NCBI GenBank assembly: GCA_947176485.1
Contig: CAMWQS010000029.1
Coordinates: 1-15,467 of the forward strand
Length of the DNA stretch: 15,467 bases
Source: an uncultured Clostridia bacterium
GTDB lineage: Bacteria > Bacillota > Clostridia > Christensenellales > Borkfalkiaceae
Direction: 5' to 3'
Below are positions 6,707 to 14,149 of the stretch, in pieces. The number at the start of each line of letters is the position of its first letter. The first letter of the stretch is position 1. Under the pieces are notes generated by a model. It had not been told where the DNA came from. It did not search any database and saw only the letters and a list, made by a program, of their open reading frames with translations. The position numbers were made by a program, and so were the translations under genes.

Positions 6707-6762
6707 GCAATTTTAAACTCAAATAAATTTTTTGCCTTAATTTTCACAAAAAAACGCCGTTT

Positions 6763-7881
6763 TTATTCACATTTCCCGAACTCGGAATAGAATTTTTCCG
6801 CAAAATCGGTAAGGCTGTCGGCAAAAATAGCCTCGCGCATATCCGCCATAAGCTTGTGCAAAAAGGTTATATTGTGCAAGCTTAACAGCATTGACGCCAG
6901 CATTTCGTTCACGTTGACGAGGTGCCTTAAATACGCCTTAGTGTAATTTTTACAGCAGTAGCAATTGCACTTTTCGTCCAAAGGCGTAAAGTCTTGCGCA
7001 TAGGCTGCGTTTCTTACTACTACCTTCCCCTTCGAGGTAAACGCCGTACCGTTGCGTGCAATTCTGGTTGCAAGCACGCAGTCGAACATATCAACCCCGC
7101 GCTTTACTCCCTCGATAAGGCAGTCGGGGCTGCCGACGCCCATTAAATATCTTGGAACGCCTTCGGGCAGTTCGGGACGCATCAAATCAAGCATTTTATA
7201 CATAAGGCTTTTGGGTTCGCCCACTGAAAGCCCGCCTATTGCTATTCCCTCAGTTGCGTGGGGCTTAGCTCGGCGCAAGCTTTCCATTCTAAGGTCGTCG
7301 TAAAAATTACCTTGTACTATGGGGAAAAGAGCCTGGTCGTCCCTCGTCTTTGCGGCAAGGCACCGCTCCAACCAACGGGAAGTGCGCTCCATGGCAACCT
7401 CCGCTTGGCTGTGAGTATAGCCGTACTCACTGCACTGGTCGAACTGCATTATTATATCGGCACCGAGGTTCTCCTCGATAGTTATAACTTTTTCGGGCGT
7501 GAAAAGGTGCTTCGAGCCGTCGATATGCGAGTTGAAATAAACGCCTTCGTCCTTGATTTTGTTTAACTTCGTCAAAGAAAATACTTGAAACCCGCCGCTA
7601 TCCGTCAAAATGGGCTTGTCCCAGTTCATAAATTTGTGCAACCCGCCCGCCTTTTTGACAAGCTCGTCACCCGGACGAAGGTACAAATGGTAGGTGTTCG
7701 AAAGGATAATTTGCGAGCCTGCCTCTTTCAAATCACGCGGGTACACACCCTTAACCGTTGCTTGCGTGCCAACGGGCATATAGACGGGCGTTTTAATATC
7801 ACCGTGCGGGGTATGGAACACCCCCGCTCTTGCGCCCGTATATTTATCGATATGTTGTAATTCAAAACTAAAACGTTTCAT
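6763..7881 (-). CDS. tgt: tRNA-guanine transglycosylase
   Basis: Tgt swaps guanine-34 of GUN-anticodon tRNAs (Asp, Asn, His, Tyr) for preQ1, the first tRNA-bound step of queuosine synthesis. With the start at 7881 the protein has 372 aa, the usual bacterial length. Key residues are D94 in DSGGFQVFSL, D148 in QFDQCSEYG, GGLSVGEP at about 216-223, and the nucleophile D267 in GVDMFDCV. The zinc site is C305, C307, C310 and H336. A longer reading from 7938 would add 19 residues lying inside queA and unlike the family N-terminus, so I chose the internal MKRFSFEL start, 4 nt after the queA stop. No clear Shine-Dalgarno is present, so translation is probably coupled to queA. A tRNA-Asp substrate is encoded at 15197. 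Confidence 0.95.
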   Translation of the reverse strand: MKRFSFELQHIDKYTGARAGVFHTPHGDIKTPVYMPVGTQATVKGVYPRDLKEAGSQIILSNTYHLYLRPGDELVKKAGGLHKFMNWDKPILTDSGGFQVFSLTKLNKIKDEGVYFNSHIDGSKHLFTPEKVITIEENLGADIIMQFDQCSEYGYTHSQAEVAMERTSRWLERCLAAKTRDDQALFPIVQGNFYDDLRMESLRRAKPHATEGIAIGGLSVGEPKSLMYKMLDLMRPELPEGVPRYLMGVGSPDCLIEGVKRGVDMFDCVLATRIARNGTAFTSKGKVVVRNAAYAQDFTPLDEKCNCYCCKNYTKAYLRHLVNVNEMLASMLLSLHNITFLHKLMADMREAIFADSLTDFAEKFYSEFGKCE

Positions 7882-7885
7882 TTTC

Positions 7886-8911
7886 TTAATATATAAAGGT
7901 TGCGTCGCCGAAGCTGAAAAATCTGTACTTTTCTTCAACGGCGGTTTTGTATAGGTTTAATATTTCTTCTCTGCCCGTGAGCGCGGCAACCAACATTATC
8001 AAAGTGCTTTCGGGTAAATGAAAGTTGGTTATAAGCGCATCTACGCACTTGAACTTATAAGGCGGGTAGATAAATATCTGCGTATTACCTTTTTTAGGCT
8101 TTACCGTGCCGTCGTCTTCGGCAACGCTCTCAAGCGTCCTAACCGAGGTCGTACCTACGGCAATTATCCTTCTGCCCTCTTTTTTTGCGGCGGTTATAAT
8201 CTTTGCCGCCTCTTCGCCAACCTCGAAGTATTCCGAGTGCATCTTGTGGTCGGTAATAATTTCTTCCTTTACGGGGCGGAAAGTGCCAAGCCCCACGTGT
8301 AAAAGAACTTCGGCTATCTGAACGCCCTTCGCCTTGATTTTTTCAAGAAGCTCTGGGGTAAAGTGCAAGCCCGCCGTAGGCGCCGCCGCCGAGCCGTCAA
8401 CTTTTGCATAAACGGTTTGATAGCGGTTTTTATCTTGCAGCTTTGCCTTTATATAGGGCGGCAAGGGCATTGAACCGAGCCTTTCCAAAATTTCTTCAAA
8501 CACGCCGTCGTATTCAAAGTGAACTATCCTTTCGCCGCTGTCGGTTATGCCCGTAACGGTTAAAGAAAGCTCATCCGAAATATAAAGCCGTTTACCCACG
8601 GTACATTTTCTTCCGGGTTTAACCAGTACTTCCCAGTCGTTTACATTAAGCCGATTAAGTAAAAGCACCTCTACCGCTCCGCCGTTTTCCGTTTTTGCAT
8701 ACAGACGGGCGGGCAGAACCTTCGTATTATTGACGACGAGCACGTCCCCCGCTTTCAGATAATTTATAATATCCCTGAAAACTTCGTGCTTAACCTCACC
8801 CGTGTTTCTGTTATAGGTCAAAAGGCGCGATGAATCCCTCGGGGTTGCGGGCGTTTGAGCAATTAATTCTTCGGGCAAGTCGTAATAAAAATCACTCTTT
8901 TTGTACTGCAT
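7886..8911 (-). CDS. queA: S-adenosylmethionine:tRNA ribosyltransferase-isomerase
   Basis: QueA acts right after Tgt: it transfers and isomerises the ribosyl part of S-adenosylmethionine onto 7-aminomethyl-7-deazaguanine in tRNA, making epoxyqueuosine. The 341-aa product matches the family throughout. It has an N-terminal YDLPEELIAQTP (10-21), NNTKVLPARL (61-70), the catalytic-domain GSAAAPTAGLHFT (173-185), HVGLGTFRPV (205-214), GTTSVRTLES (253-262), and NFHLPESTLIMLV (296-308). It begins 2 nt after the ruvB stop and has no evident Shine-Dalgarno, pointing to translational coupling within the ruvCAB-queA-tgt operon. It ends GDATFIY, slightly longer than the usual GDAMLI. The later step by QueG or QueH is not encoded in this window. 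Confidence 0.96.
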   Translation of the reverse strand: MQYKKSDFYYDLPEELIAQTPATPRDSSRLLTYNRNTGEVKHEVFRDIINYLKAGDVLVVNNTKVLPARLYAKTENGGAVEVLLLNRLNVNDWEVLVKPGRKCTVGKRLYISDELSLTVTGITDSGERIVHFEYDGVFEEILERLGSMPLPPYIKAKLQDKNRYQTVYAKVDGSAAAPTAGLHFTPELLEKIKAKGVQIAEVLLHVGLGTFRPVKEEIITDHKMHSEYFEVGEEAAKIITAAKKEGRRIIAVGTTSVRTLESVAEDDGTVKPKKGNTQIFIYPPYKFKCVDALITNFHLPESTLIMLVAALTGREEILNLYKTAVEEKYRFFSFGDATFIY

Positions 8912-8913
8912 AG

Positions 8914-9984
8914 TTATTTATCGTTTCTGTCAAATAAGGAAATCTGTTCGCGTTGTTTTTCGCTGGGGGTAAGTCCCAAATGTTCGTACCCGCCGCGAAG
9001 AATCATTCTGCCGCGGGGCGTGCGGGCAATAAAACCGAGCTGTAAAAGATACGGTTCGTAAACGTCCTCGATAGTACCAGCGTCCTCGTTGATGGTCGCA
9101 GCAAGCGTTTCAAGCCCGACGGGTCTACCGTCAAACTTTTCTATCATAGCGCGAAGCAAAGCCCTATCTACTTCGTCAAGCCCCAAATCGTCCACTTCCA
9201 TCTTTGCAAGCGCAAACTTTGCGTCCGCAAGCGTCACGGTAGGGTTGTTGTTTATGGTTGAGAAGTCGCGCACGCGCTTTAAAAGCCGGTTTGCAATTCT
9301 GGGCGTACCGCGTGAACGCTTTGAAATCTCTTTCGCCGCGCCGTCCTCTATACTTATGCCGAGGGTGCGGGCACTTCTTGAAACTATTTCCTTCAACTCG
9401 TCCGGCGTATACATTTCAAGTCGGCATATAATGCCGAACCTGTCGCGCAAGGGGTTTGCAATCATACCCGCACGGGTAGTTGCGCCGATAAGCGTGAACT
9501 TCTTCAATGAAAAGCGGATATTACGCGCACTCGGGCCTTTGCCGACGATTATATCGAGGGCGTAGTCCTCCATTGCCGAATAAAGTATTTCTTCAACGCT
9601 GTGGTTTAAGCGGTGAATTTCGTCAATGAACAGAACGTCGCCGTCGTTGAGGTTGGTGAGTATTGCCGCCAAATCGCCGCTTCTCTCTATCGCGGGGGCG
9701 GAAGTAAGCTTTAACTGCCCGCCCATTTCACCGGCGATTATGTGTGCAAGCGTGGTTTTACCCAGACCGGGAGCGCCGTACAAAAGAACGTGCTCCAAAG
9801 CCTCGCCCCTCTGTTTTGCGGCGTTCATATAAACTTTTAAGTTTTCCTTGACCTTACTTTGTCCGACATAGCCTTCAAGCGTCTTGGGGCGGAGAACGTT
9901 TTCTTCAAAATCGTACTCACCCTTAGTGCTTTGCACTAATCTGTCGTCCTCAGAGGTGTATTCTTCTTCATCGTCAAAAAACAT
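8914..9984 (-). CDS. ruvB: Holliday junction branch migration ATPase RuvB
   Basis: RuvB forms hexameric AAA+ motors that, with RuvA, drive branch migration of Holliday junctions. The 356-aa protein has an acidic N-terminal extension (1-25), Walker A GAPGLGKT (70-77), and Walker B DVLFIDEIH (116-124). Sensor 1 is GATTRAG (167-173), the arginine finger is in LRDRFG (R182), and sensor 2 is RGTPRIANRLLKR (225-237). A winged-helix domain from about 262 contains DGRPVGLETLA and the RTPRGR DNA-contact loop. All catalytic residues are present. The start has AAGG about 9 nt upstream and lies 11 nt after the ruvA stop. The protein ends in a family-typical tail after HLGL. Confidence 0.98.
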   Translation of the reverse strand: MFFDDEEEYTSEDDRLVQSTKGEYDFEENVLRPKTLEGYVGQSKVKENLKVYMNAAKQRGEALEHVLLYGAPGLGKTTLAHIIAGEMGGQLKLTSAPAIERSGDLAAILTNLNDGDVLFIDEIHRLNHSVEEILYSAMEDYALDIIVGKGPSARNIRFSLKKFTLIGATTRAGMIANPLRDRFGIICRLEMYTPDELKEIVSRSARTLGISIEDGAAKEISKRSRGTPRIANRLLKRVRDFSTINNNPTVTLADAKFALAKMEVDDLGLDEVDRALLRAMIEKFDGRPVGLETLAATINEDAGTIEDVYEPYLLQLGFIARTPRGRMILRGGYEHLGLTPSEKQREQISLFDRNDK

Positions 9985-9995
9985 TTTAAATTACC

Positions 9996-10589
9996 TTACA
10001 TACCTTGAAGGGCAAGCCTTATAATATCTTCGATATCCTTTGCACCGGCGTCTTTTGCTCGGGAAATTGCCTTTGCGCTTTCCGCACGTGTAAAGCCGAG
10101 GGTCATAAGCGCAACCACGGCATCCTCGTCCCCGCTTGAAATTCTTACGGGAACGGGTTCTCCCGAAACGGGCGAAGCGGAAAGGTCTGCCGAAACCTTT
10201 TCACGAAGCTCCAAAATAATGCGCTCCGCCGTCTTCTTGCCCATACCTTTTACGGTGGAAAGCCGCTTTACGTCGTTCGTGGCAATTGCAGTCGCGACCT
10301 CGCCCGCGTTCATACCCGAAAGAATGGCAATGCCCATTTTAGGACCAACGCCCGAAACCGAAACGAGCTTTAAAAACATTTCTTTTTCCTCTATAGAGGA
10401 AAAGCCGAATAAACTGACCCCGTCCTCGCGGACTTGAAGGTATGTGAAAACCTCACCCTCTTTTTTGCCGGCAAGTGAATTGTACGCCGTGCCCGTAACC
10501 AAAACCTCGAAGCCTACGCCCGAAGCCGTTTCAATGAGTGCGGTCTCAGGAGTTAAAGATAAAATTTTTCCTTTTAAAAAGCCTATCAT
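9996..10589 (-). CDS. ruvA: Holliday junction DNA helicase subunit RuvA
   Basis: RuvA binds four-way junctions as a tetramer and loads RuvB. The 197-aa product shows an N-terminal OB fold (1-62, starting MIGFLKGKI) and two helix-hairpin-helix motifs, at about 71-92 (SVSGVGPKMG) and 106-127 (VKGMGKKTAERI). A flexible linker rich in Ser/Pro/Val (about 134-151) leads to domain III (152-197), which binds RuvB. Length and layout are normal. The Shine-Dalgarno AAGGA overlaps the ruvC stop codon, 9 nt separate the two genes, and ruvB follows 11 nt downstream, so the three ruv genes form one operon. Confidence 0.97.
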   Translation of the reverse strand: MIGFLKGKILSLTPETALIETASGVGFEVLVTGTAYNSLAGKKEGEVFTYLQVREDGVSLFGFSSIEEKEMFLKLVSVSGVGPKMGIAILSGMNAGEVATAIATNDVKRLSTVKGMGKKTAERIILELREKVSADLSASPVSGEPVPVRISSGDEDAVVALMTLGFTRAESAKAISRAKDAGAKDIEDIIRLALQGM

Positions 10590-10598
10590 AAACTGTCC

Positions 10599-11096
10599 TT
10601 ATTTTATATTGAAAAGTTTGCCGAAGCGTGAAGTGTGCGCATGGCACAGTGCAACCGCCAAAGCGTCCGCCGCATCGTCTGGGCGAGGAATTTTATCTAG
10701 GTGCAACAGCGAAGTAACGACGTGCATCATCTGAATTTTATCCGCCTTGCCGTAGCCCGTCAAAGACTGCTTTATCTGGTTGGGCGTGTACTCGTATAGC
10801 TTACCGCAGTACTTTATGCAAGTTAAAAGCATAACACCCCTTGCGTGGGCAACGGGAATACCCGTCGTAATGTTCTTTGAAAAGAACAGCTCTTCCACAG
10901 CTATTTCTTCGGGCTTGTACTTGTTCAGAATTTTGTTTATACCTTCTTCCAACATGGCAAGCCTAACGGGTAAGCTTTCAGTCTTGGGCGTTAAAACCAC
11001 GCCGTAATCAACGGGGACGGTATTATCGTTTTTAAGTTTTTCTATAACCCCGTAGCCCATAGTTGCAAGTCCGGGGTCAAGTCCTAAAATAATCAT
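10599..11096 (-). CDS. ruvC: Holliday junction resolvase RuvC
   Basis: RuvC is the homodimeric RNase-H-fold endonuclease that cuts Holliday junctions symmetrically. The 165-aa protein begins with the family-typical IILGLDPG and carries the four catalytic acids D7, E68 (AVEELFFSKN), D141 and D144 (DDAADALAVALCHAH). The start at 11096 matches the family N-terminus, leaving no room for a longer form. It is the first gene of ruvC-ruvA-ruvB-queA-tgt. A near-consensus promoter places the expected transcription start within about 0-2 nt of the ATG and no Shine-Dalgarno is visible, so the transcript is predicted to be leaderless. Confidence 0.97.
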   Translation of the reverse strand: MIILGLDPGLATMGYGVIEKLKNDNTVPVDYGVVLTPKTESLPVRLAMLEEGINKILNKYKPEEIAVEELFFSKNITTGIPVAHARGVMLLTCIKYCGKLYEYTPNQIKQSLTGYGKADKIQMMHVVTSLLHLDKIPRPDDAADALAVALCHAHTSRFGKLFNIK

Positions 11097-11103
11097 TACT
11101 ATA

Positions 11104-11132
11104 ATTGTAATTTAATTTGTCGAATATGTCAA
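11104..11132 (-). promoter_or_regulatory. Promoter of the ruvCAB-queA-tgt operon
   Basis: On the minus strand a perfect TTGACA (11132-11127) is followed after 17 nt by TACAAT (11109-11104). The -10 ends only 7 nt before the ruvC ATG, so transcription should begin at or next to the start codon. A second -10-like hexamer, TATAGT, at 11103-11098 would have a 23-nt spacer and is less likely. Confidence 0.8.
11116..11124 (+). promoter_or_regulatory. Spo0A-box-like site inside the ruvC promoter
   Basis: TTTGTCGAA on the plus strand matches the Spo0A box TTTGTCRAA at all nine positions and lies wholly within the 17-nt spacer of the ruvC promoter. Bound Spo0A~P would be expected to block RNA polymerase here. 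A nine-base match can arise by chance in AT-rich DNA, so this is a candidate operator only. Confidence 0.4.
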
Positions 11133-11162
11133 CTTTTTGTATTTAGAGAATTTATATAATTT

Positions 11163-11198
11163 AACCGCCCACGTTTATCTAAAACACGGGCGGTTTTT
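11163..11198. terminator. Hairpin downstream of the aminotransferase gene, possibly bidirectional terminator
   Basis: AACCGCCC (11163-11170) pairs with GGGCGGTT (11188-11195), and an inner GTTT/AAAC helix follows after a small internal loop. The plus-strand side ends in TTTTT (11194-11198), while the minus-strand side, which faces the end of the aminotransferase gene, is followed only by TTAAATTATAT. It probably ends the aminotransferase transcript less cleanly than it would a plus-strand transcript. Confidence 0.6.
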
Positions 11199-11258
11199 CG
11201 TTTAATTTTCAGTGCAATTTTTCAATTGACCCCAATATATGCTTGAAATAACGGGGTT

Positions 11259-12446
11259 TTAGCGGTAACTTTCAGCCAACTTTTTAAATGCGGGAAGCGA
11301 GCGTTCAAGCATATTCGGAGCAACGCAATAAGAAATTCTTACGTAGCCCTCACCGCCGAAATCGTCACCGGGGACGATTAAAAGCTCGTACTTTTTCGCC
11401 CTTTCGCAGAAGTCAACCGCCGATTTTTCTGGCGATTTTACGAACATATAGAACGCTCCGTCGGGTTTTACCACTTTAAAGCCATATTCAGTAAGTGCGG
11501 AATAGAGTTTATCGCGGTTGCGTTTGTAAATAGAAACGTCGGAAGTAAGGTTATAAACCTTTTTAATAAGCTGTTGAAACAGGTTCGGCGCACACACGAA
11601 ACCGAGTGCTCTACCCGCTCCGCATACGGCAGCATATACCTCGGAAAAGTCAGGCATTTCATTGTTGACCCCCACGTATCCTATTCTTTCGCCGGGTAAA
11701 GAGAGGCTTTTCGAATACGAATAGCATACCAAACTGTGCTTATAATAGTTCATAGCAAAGGGCACTTTCGTGTTTTTATCATACACGAGCTCTCTATACG
11801 GCTCGTCCGCAATAAGATAAATGGGGTTGCCGTACTTTTTAGAGTACTTTTCAAGCAGTTTGGCAAGCGTTTTAATCTCGTCTTCGGTATAAACGACGCC
11901 ACTCGGATTATTGGGGGAATTCACGATTACCCCCTTAGTATGTGCCGTTATCGCGCTTTCGAGCTTTGAAAAATCTATATGGAAGGTATCCTCCTCACAC
12001 TTCACGGGAATAAACTTTCCGCCGGCGTGCTCGACAAAAACTCTATACTCCGGAAAGAAGGGCGCAAAGGTGATGACCTCATCCCCCTCGTTCAAAAGAG
12101 CGTTTAAAACTATGGTAAGCGACGCCGCCGCACCGCAAGTTATATAAAAGCAGTCCGCGTTCAGCTTCGTGCCGAAGCGGGTGTTGGTGTAGTCGGCAAG
12201 AACTTTTCTCGTTTCGAAGTCGCCTTGCGCGGAAGTATATCCGTGCAAGTATACGGGGTCGTAGGTATCCACTATTTCCTTTATAGCTGCGTTTACTTCG
12301 GGCGGGGTCGGCACGTTGGGGTTGCCGATAGAAAAGTCGAAAACGTTCTCCTCCCCTATCTCCACTTTACGCTTTTTGCCGTACTCGAAAAGTTCCCTTA
12401 TACAAGAACGAACCGTACCACGCTGTACGTTTTTCTGGTTAATCAT
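11259..12446 (-). CDS. Pyridoxal-phosphate-dependent class I/II aminotransferase (aspartate aminotransferase-like)
   Basis: This is a cytoplasmic fold-type I transaminase. The 395-aa protein contains SIGNPNVPTP (39-48), GYTSAQGDFETRK (69-81), NSPNNPSG (176-183, N180 contacting the cofactor), and DEPYREL (D214 and Y217). The Schiff-base lysine is K246 in SYSKSLSLPGERIGY (R254 binding the phosphate), and R370 in GYVRISYC should hold the substrate alpha-carboxylate. These residues place it with aspartate/tyrosine/branched-chain-type enzymes; the amino-acid substrate cannot be fixed from sequence. It has AAAGGAG about 6 nt upstream of the ATG and its own extended -10 promoter, and is flanked by the sigF terminator and an 11163-11198 hairpin. 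It is therefore a single-gene transcription unit. Confidence 0.93.
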   Translation of the reverse strand: MINQKNVQRGTVRSCIRELFEYGKKRKVEIGEENVFDFSIGNPNVPTPPEVNAAIKEIVDTYDPVYLHGYTSAQGDFETRKVLADYTNTRFGTKLNADCFYITCGAAASLTIVLNALLNEGDEVITFAPFFPEYRVFVEHAGGKFIPVKCEEDTFHIDFSKLESAITAHTKGVIVNSPNNPSGVVYTEDEIKTLAKLLEKYSKKYGNPIYLIADEPYRELVYDKNTKVPFAMNYYKHSLVCYSYSKSLSLPGERIGYVGVNNEMPDFSEVYAAVCGAGRALGFVCAPNLFQQLIKKVYNLTSDVSIYKRNRDKLYSALTEYGFKVVKPDGAFYMFVKSPEKSAVDFCERAKKYELLIVPGDDFGGEGYVRISYCVAPNMLERSLPAFKKLAESYR

Positions 12447-12473
12447 AGTTAACTCCTTTAACTGATTTACACG

Positions 12474-12502
12474 ATTATACCATAGCGCACAAACTTTTAC
12501 AA
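12474..12502 (-). promoter_or_regulatory. Promoter of the aminotransferase gene
   Basis: On the minus strand TTGTAA (12502-12497), 17 nt, then a perfect TATAAT (12479-12474) preceded by TGG, giving an extended -10. The predicted start near 12467 leaves a leader of about 20 nt with AAAGGAG. Confidence 0.75.
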
Positions 12503-12512
12503 GAAATTAAAT

Positions 12513-12547
12513 AATAAAAAATAATTCCCCGCTGCGTACGGGGAATT
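12513..12547 (-). terminator. Rho-independent terminator of the spoIIA operon
   Basis: A perfect 9-bp stem (AATTCCCCG at 12523-12531 with CGGGGAATT at 12539-12547, 7-nt loop) touches the sigF stop codon. On the minus strand it is followed by ATTTTTTATT. This isolates sigF from the aminotransferase gene. Confidence 0.85.
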
Positions 12548-13272
12548 TAACCTGTTAAATCTTTTCTGAAGGTTTCCATTATTCGGTTTTCTATACGCGA
12601 TACTTGCACTTGGGAAACGCCCAGCATATTCGCAACTTCGCTTTGTGTCATATCGCGGAAATATCTTAGCATTATCACCTTTTTGTCGCGGTCGGGCAAG
12701 CTGTCTATCGCGGTTTTCAGTTGTAAGGAATCGATTATATCTTCTTGATTATCCTCTACGGGCAGTTTTTCAAGCAGTTCTTGCCCCTTTTCGTCCTTGT
12801 AGTCGCCTTGGTTGTAAATTGACACGGGCATCTTCGTTGAGCCCATAGTGAACACCACTTCGCTTTCGGGCATATTGAATTCATCGGCAATAACCTTTAT
12901 CGAAGGCTGCGCGCCGTGCTCGGTAGAATACTTTTCGATGAATCGGTTGATTTCCTTGGCACAACACTTTATCGCACGGGAAACCTTTATGCTTCCGTCG
13001 TCGCGCATAAACCGCTTTATTTCGCCCGCAATCATTGGCACGGCGTAGGTTGAAAAGCGCACGCCGAACGCCTCGTCAAAGCCGTTTATTGCCTTTAAAA
13101 GCCCCATTGAAGCAAGTTGATACAAGTCGTCGTATTCAACGCCTTTATTTAGGTACCGCCGGACTATGCTTTTTATTAAGTTGTTATTCTCTAAAATAAG
13201 CGTCTCTTTTGCACCGTCGTCGCCCTGTTTCGCTTTACGAATAAGGTCGTTCGTCTTATCGACGTCAAGCAT
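12547..13272 (-). CDS. sigF: Forespore RNA polymerase sigma factor SigF (SpoIIAC)
   Basis: SigF directs the first forespore-specific transcription after asymmetric division and is held inactive by SpoIIAB. The 241-aa protein has sigma-70 region 2 at about 28-92 (YDDLYQLASMGLLKAINGF then FSTYAVPMIAGEIKRFMRDDG), region 3 at about 105-155, and region 4 at about 185-237. The region-4 helix-turn-helix is MTQSEVANMLGVSQVQVSRIE (about 208-228). SigB, SigF and SigG share this form; the position directly after spoIIAA and spoIIAB identifies it as SigF. Its start overlaps the last 8 nt of spoIIAB, with a GGAG close upstream, suggesting coupled translation that keeps the ratio to its anti-sigma factor. 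A terminator follows immediately. Confidence 0.93.
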   Translation of the reverse strand: MLDVDKTNDLIRKAKQGDDGAKETLILENNNLIKSIVRRYLNKGVEYDDLYQLASMGLLKAINGFDEAFGVRFSTYAVPMIAGEIKRFMRDDGSIKVSRAIKCCAKEINRFIEKYSTEHGAQPSIKVIADEFNMPESEVVFTMGSTKMPVSIYNQGDYKDEKGQELLEKLPVEDNQEDIIDSLQLKTAIDSLPDRDKKVIMLRYFRDMTQSEVANMLGVSQVQVSRIENRIMETFRKDLTG

Positions 13273-13702
13273 TCTCCACTTCCGCTTTAAAACTTTTTGA
13301 CATATAAACGACCGTTCCTTCGCCTTGAATGGAATTTACCTTAAACTCGTCCATAAAAGTTTGCATAATGGTAAAGCCCATTCCCGAACGCTCGTCCGAA
13401 GGTGCCGACGTATAGAAAGGCTGTATCGCTTGATTTATATCCGCAATGCCCTTTCCCGTGTCGCTGACCTTTATATGTAAAGAGTTTTCCTCTATCTCGC
13501 ACTCGATGGTTACAAGCCCCAAATTGCCCTTGTAGGCGTGAACCGTGCAGTTCGTTACAGCCTCTGACACGGCGGTTTTTACGTCGGACAAGTCGGAAAG
13601 GCTGGGGTTTAATTCAAGACAGAACGCCGCAACCGCGTCGCGTGCAAAGGCTTGATTGCGGGGAAGTGAATAGAATTGAAGTTTCAAATAATTTTTCGTC
13701 AT
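13265..13702 (-). CDS. spoIIAB: Anti-sigma F factor SpoIIAB (serine kinase)
   Basis: SpoIIAB binds SigF and blocks it, and also phosphorylates SpoIIAA with ATP. The 145-aa protein is a GHKL-fold ATPase. The N-box is SEAVTNCTVHAY with E47 and N51, the G1 box is DTGKGI (81-86), and the G2 box is RSGMGFTIMQTFMD (105-118). The N-terminal RNQAFARDAVAAFC (15-28) corresponds to the helix that contacts SigF and SpoIIAA. Length is normal (B. subtilis about 146). AAGGA lies upstream of the ATG, the gap from spoIIAA is 13 nt, and the 3' end overlaps sigF by 8 nt. Confidence 0.95.
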   Translation of the reverse strand: MTKNYLKLQFYSLPRNQAFARDAVAAFCLELNPSLSDLSDVKTAVSEAVTNCTVHAYKGNLGLVTIECEIEENSLHIKVSDTGKGIADINQAIQPFYTSAPSDERSGMGFTIMQTFMDEFKVNSIQGEGTVVYMSKSFKAEVENA

Positions 13703-13715
13703 CTTTTTCGTCCTT

Positions 13716-14027
13716 TTACTCTGCTTTGGGTATGAGGGAATAAATTCCGCTTAAATTCAAAATTTTGTCGGCGGCAAAATTCGGCTTATCCACGTAAAGC
13801 GGAATTGAAAGCTTAGCCGCTTTTTTGTATCTGCCGATCAAAAAACCTATGCCAGTGGAGTCCATAAACGCCACGTCGGACAAATTAATTACTATTTTCG
13901 AAACGCTTAAATTGTCCTCGATTAGTTTGTCGCACTTTGCGCGGGCGGCTTGGGAAGCGCACTCGTCCATTTCGCCCGAAAGACTTATGTACAGAATTTT
14001 GTTTTTAGTGTATCCCGTTACAACCAT
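13716..14027 (-). CDS. spoIIAA: Anti-sigma F factor antagonist SpoIIAA (STAS domain)
   Basis: SpoIIAA releases SigF by binding SpoIIAB and is switched off by phosphorylation on one serine. The 103-aa STAS protein contains ISLSGEMDE (14-22) and VINLSDVAFMDSTGIGFLIGRY (46-67), in which S57 of MDSTG is the expected phosphorylation site. It ends with the typical LNLSGIYSLI. It is slightly shorter than the B. subtilis protein (117 aa) at the C-terminus. The ATG has CGGAGA about 8 nt upstream. It is the first gene of the three-gene operon and is divergent from the hydrolase gene at 14219. Confidence 0.94.
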   Translation of the reverse strand: MVVTGYTKNKILYISLSGEMDECASQAARAKCDKLIEDNLSVSKIVINLSDVAFMDSTGIGFLIGRYKKAAKLSIPLYVDKPNFAADKILNLSGIYSLIPKAE

Positions 14028-14149
14028 TTGGTTTTCTCCGTAGTTTTTTTAAAATATTACTATATTTTCGCATGTAAATTTTGAAACTTTTTGTCGGAAT
14101 TTACAAAATACTGTTGATTTAGCGAAGTGATCGCCGCGCTTTTATACCG
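14028..14149. promoter_or_regulatory. Divergent intergenic control region upstream of spoIIAA, with a Spo0A-like box
   Basis: The spoIIA promoter must lie in this AT-rich gap. TTTGTCGGA at 14090-14098 (plus strand) differs at one position from the Spo0A box TTTGTCRAA. I find no convincing SigH -35/-10 pair and only a poor SigA-like candidate (TATAGT on the minus strand near 14062). The box is suggestive in this setting but unproven. Confidence 0.35.

Noticed and set aside
6748..6765. AAAAAC-GGC-GTTTTT palindrome after tgt as a terminator
   Set aside because: The stem is one G-C pair and five A-T pairs with a 3-nt loop, too weak to claim.
7882..7938. Upstream in-frame start that would add 19 residues to Tgt
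   Set aside because: It lies inside queA, encodes residues unlike any Tgt N-terminus, and the internal ATG at 7881 matches the family start.
9089..9565. 158-codon plus-strand frame opposite ruvB
   Set aside because: It is antisense to strongly conserved RuvB, with no ribosome site or promoter.
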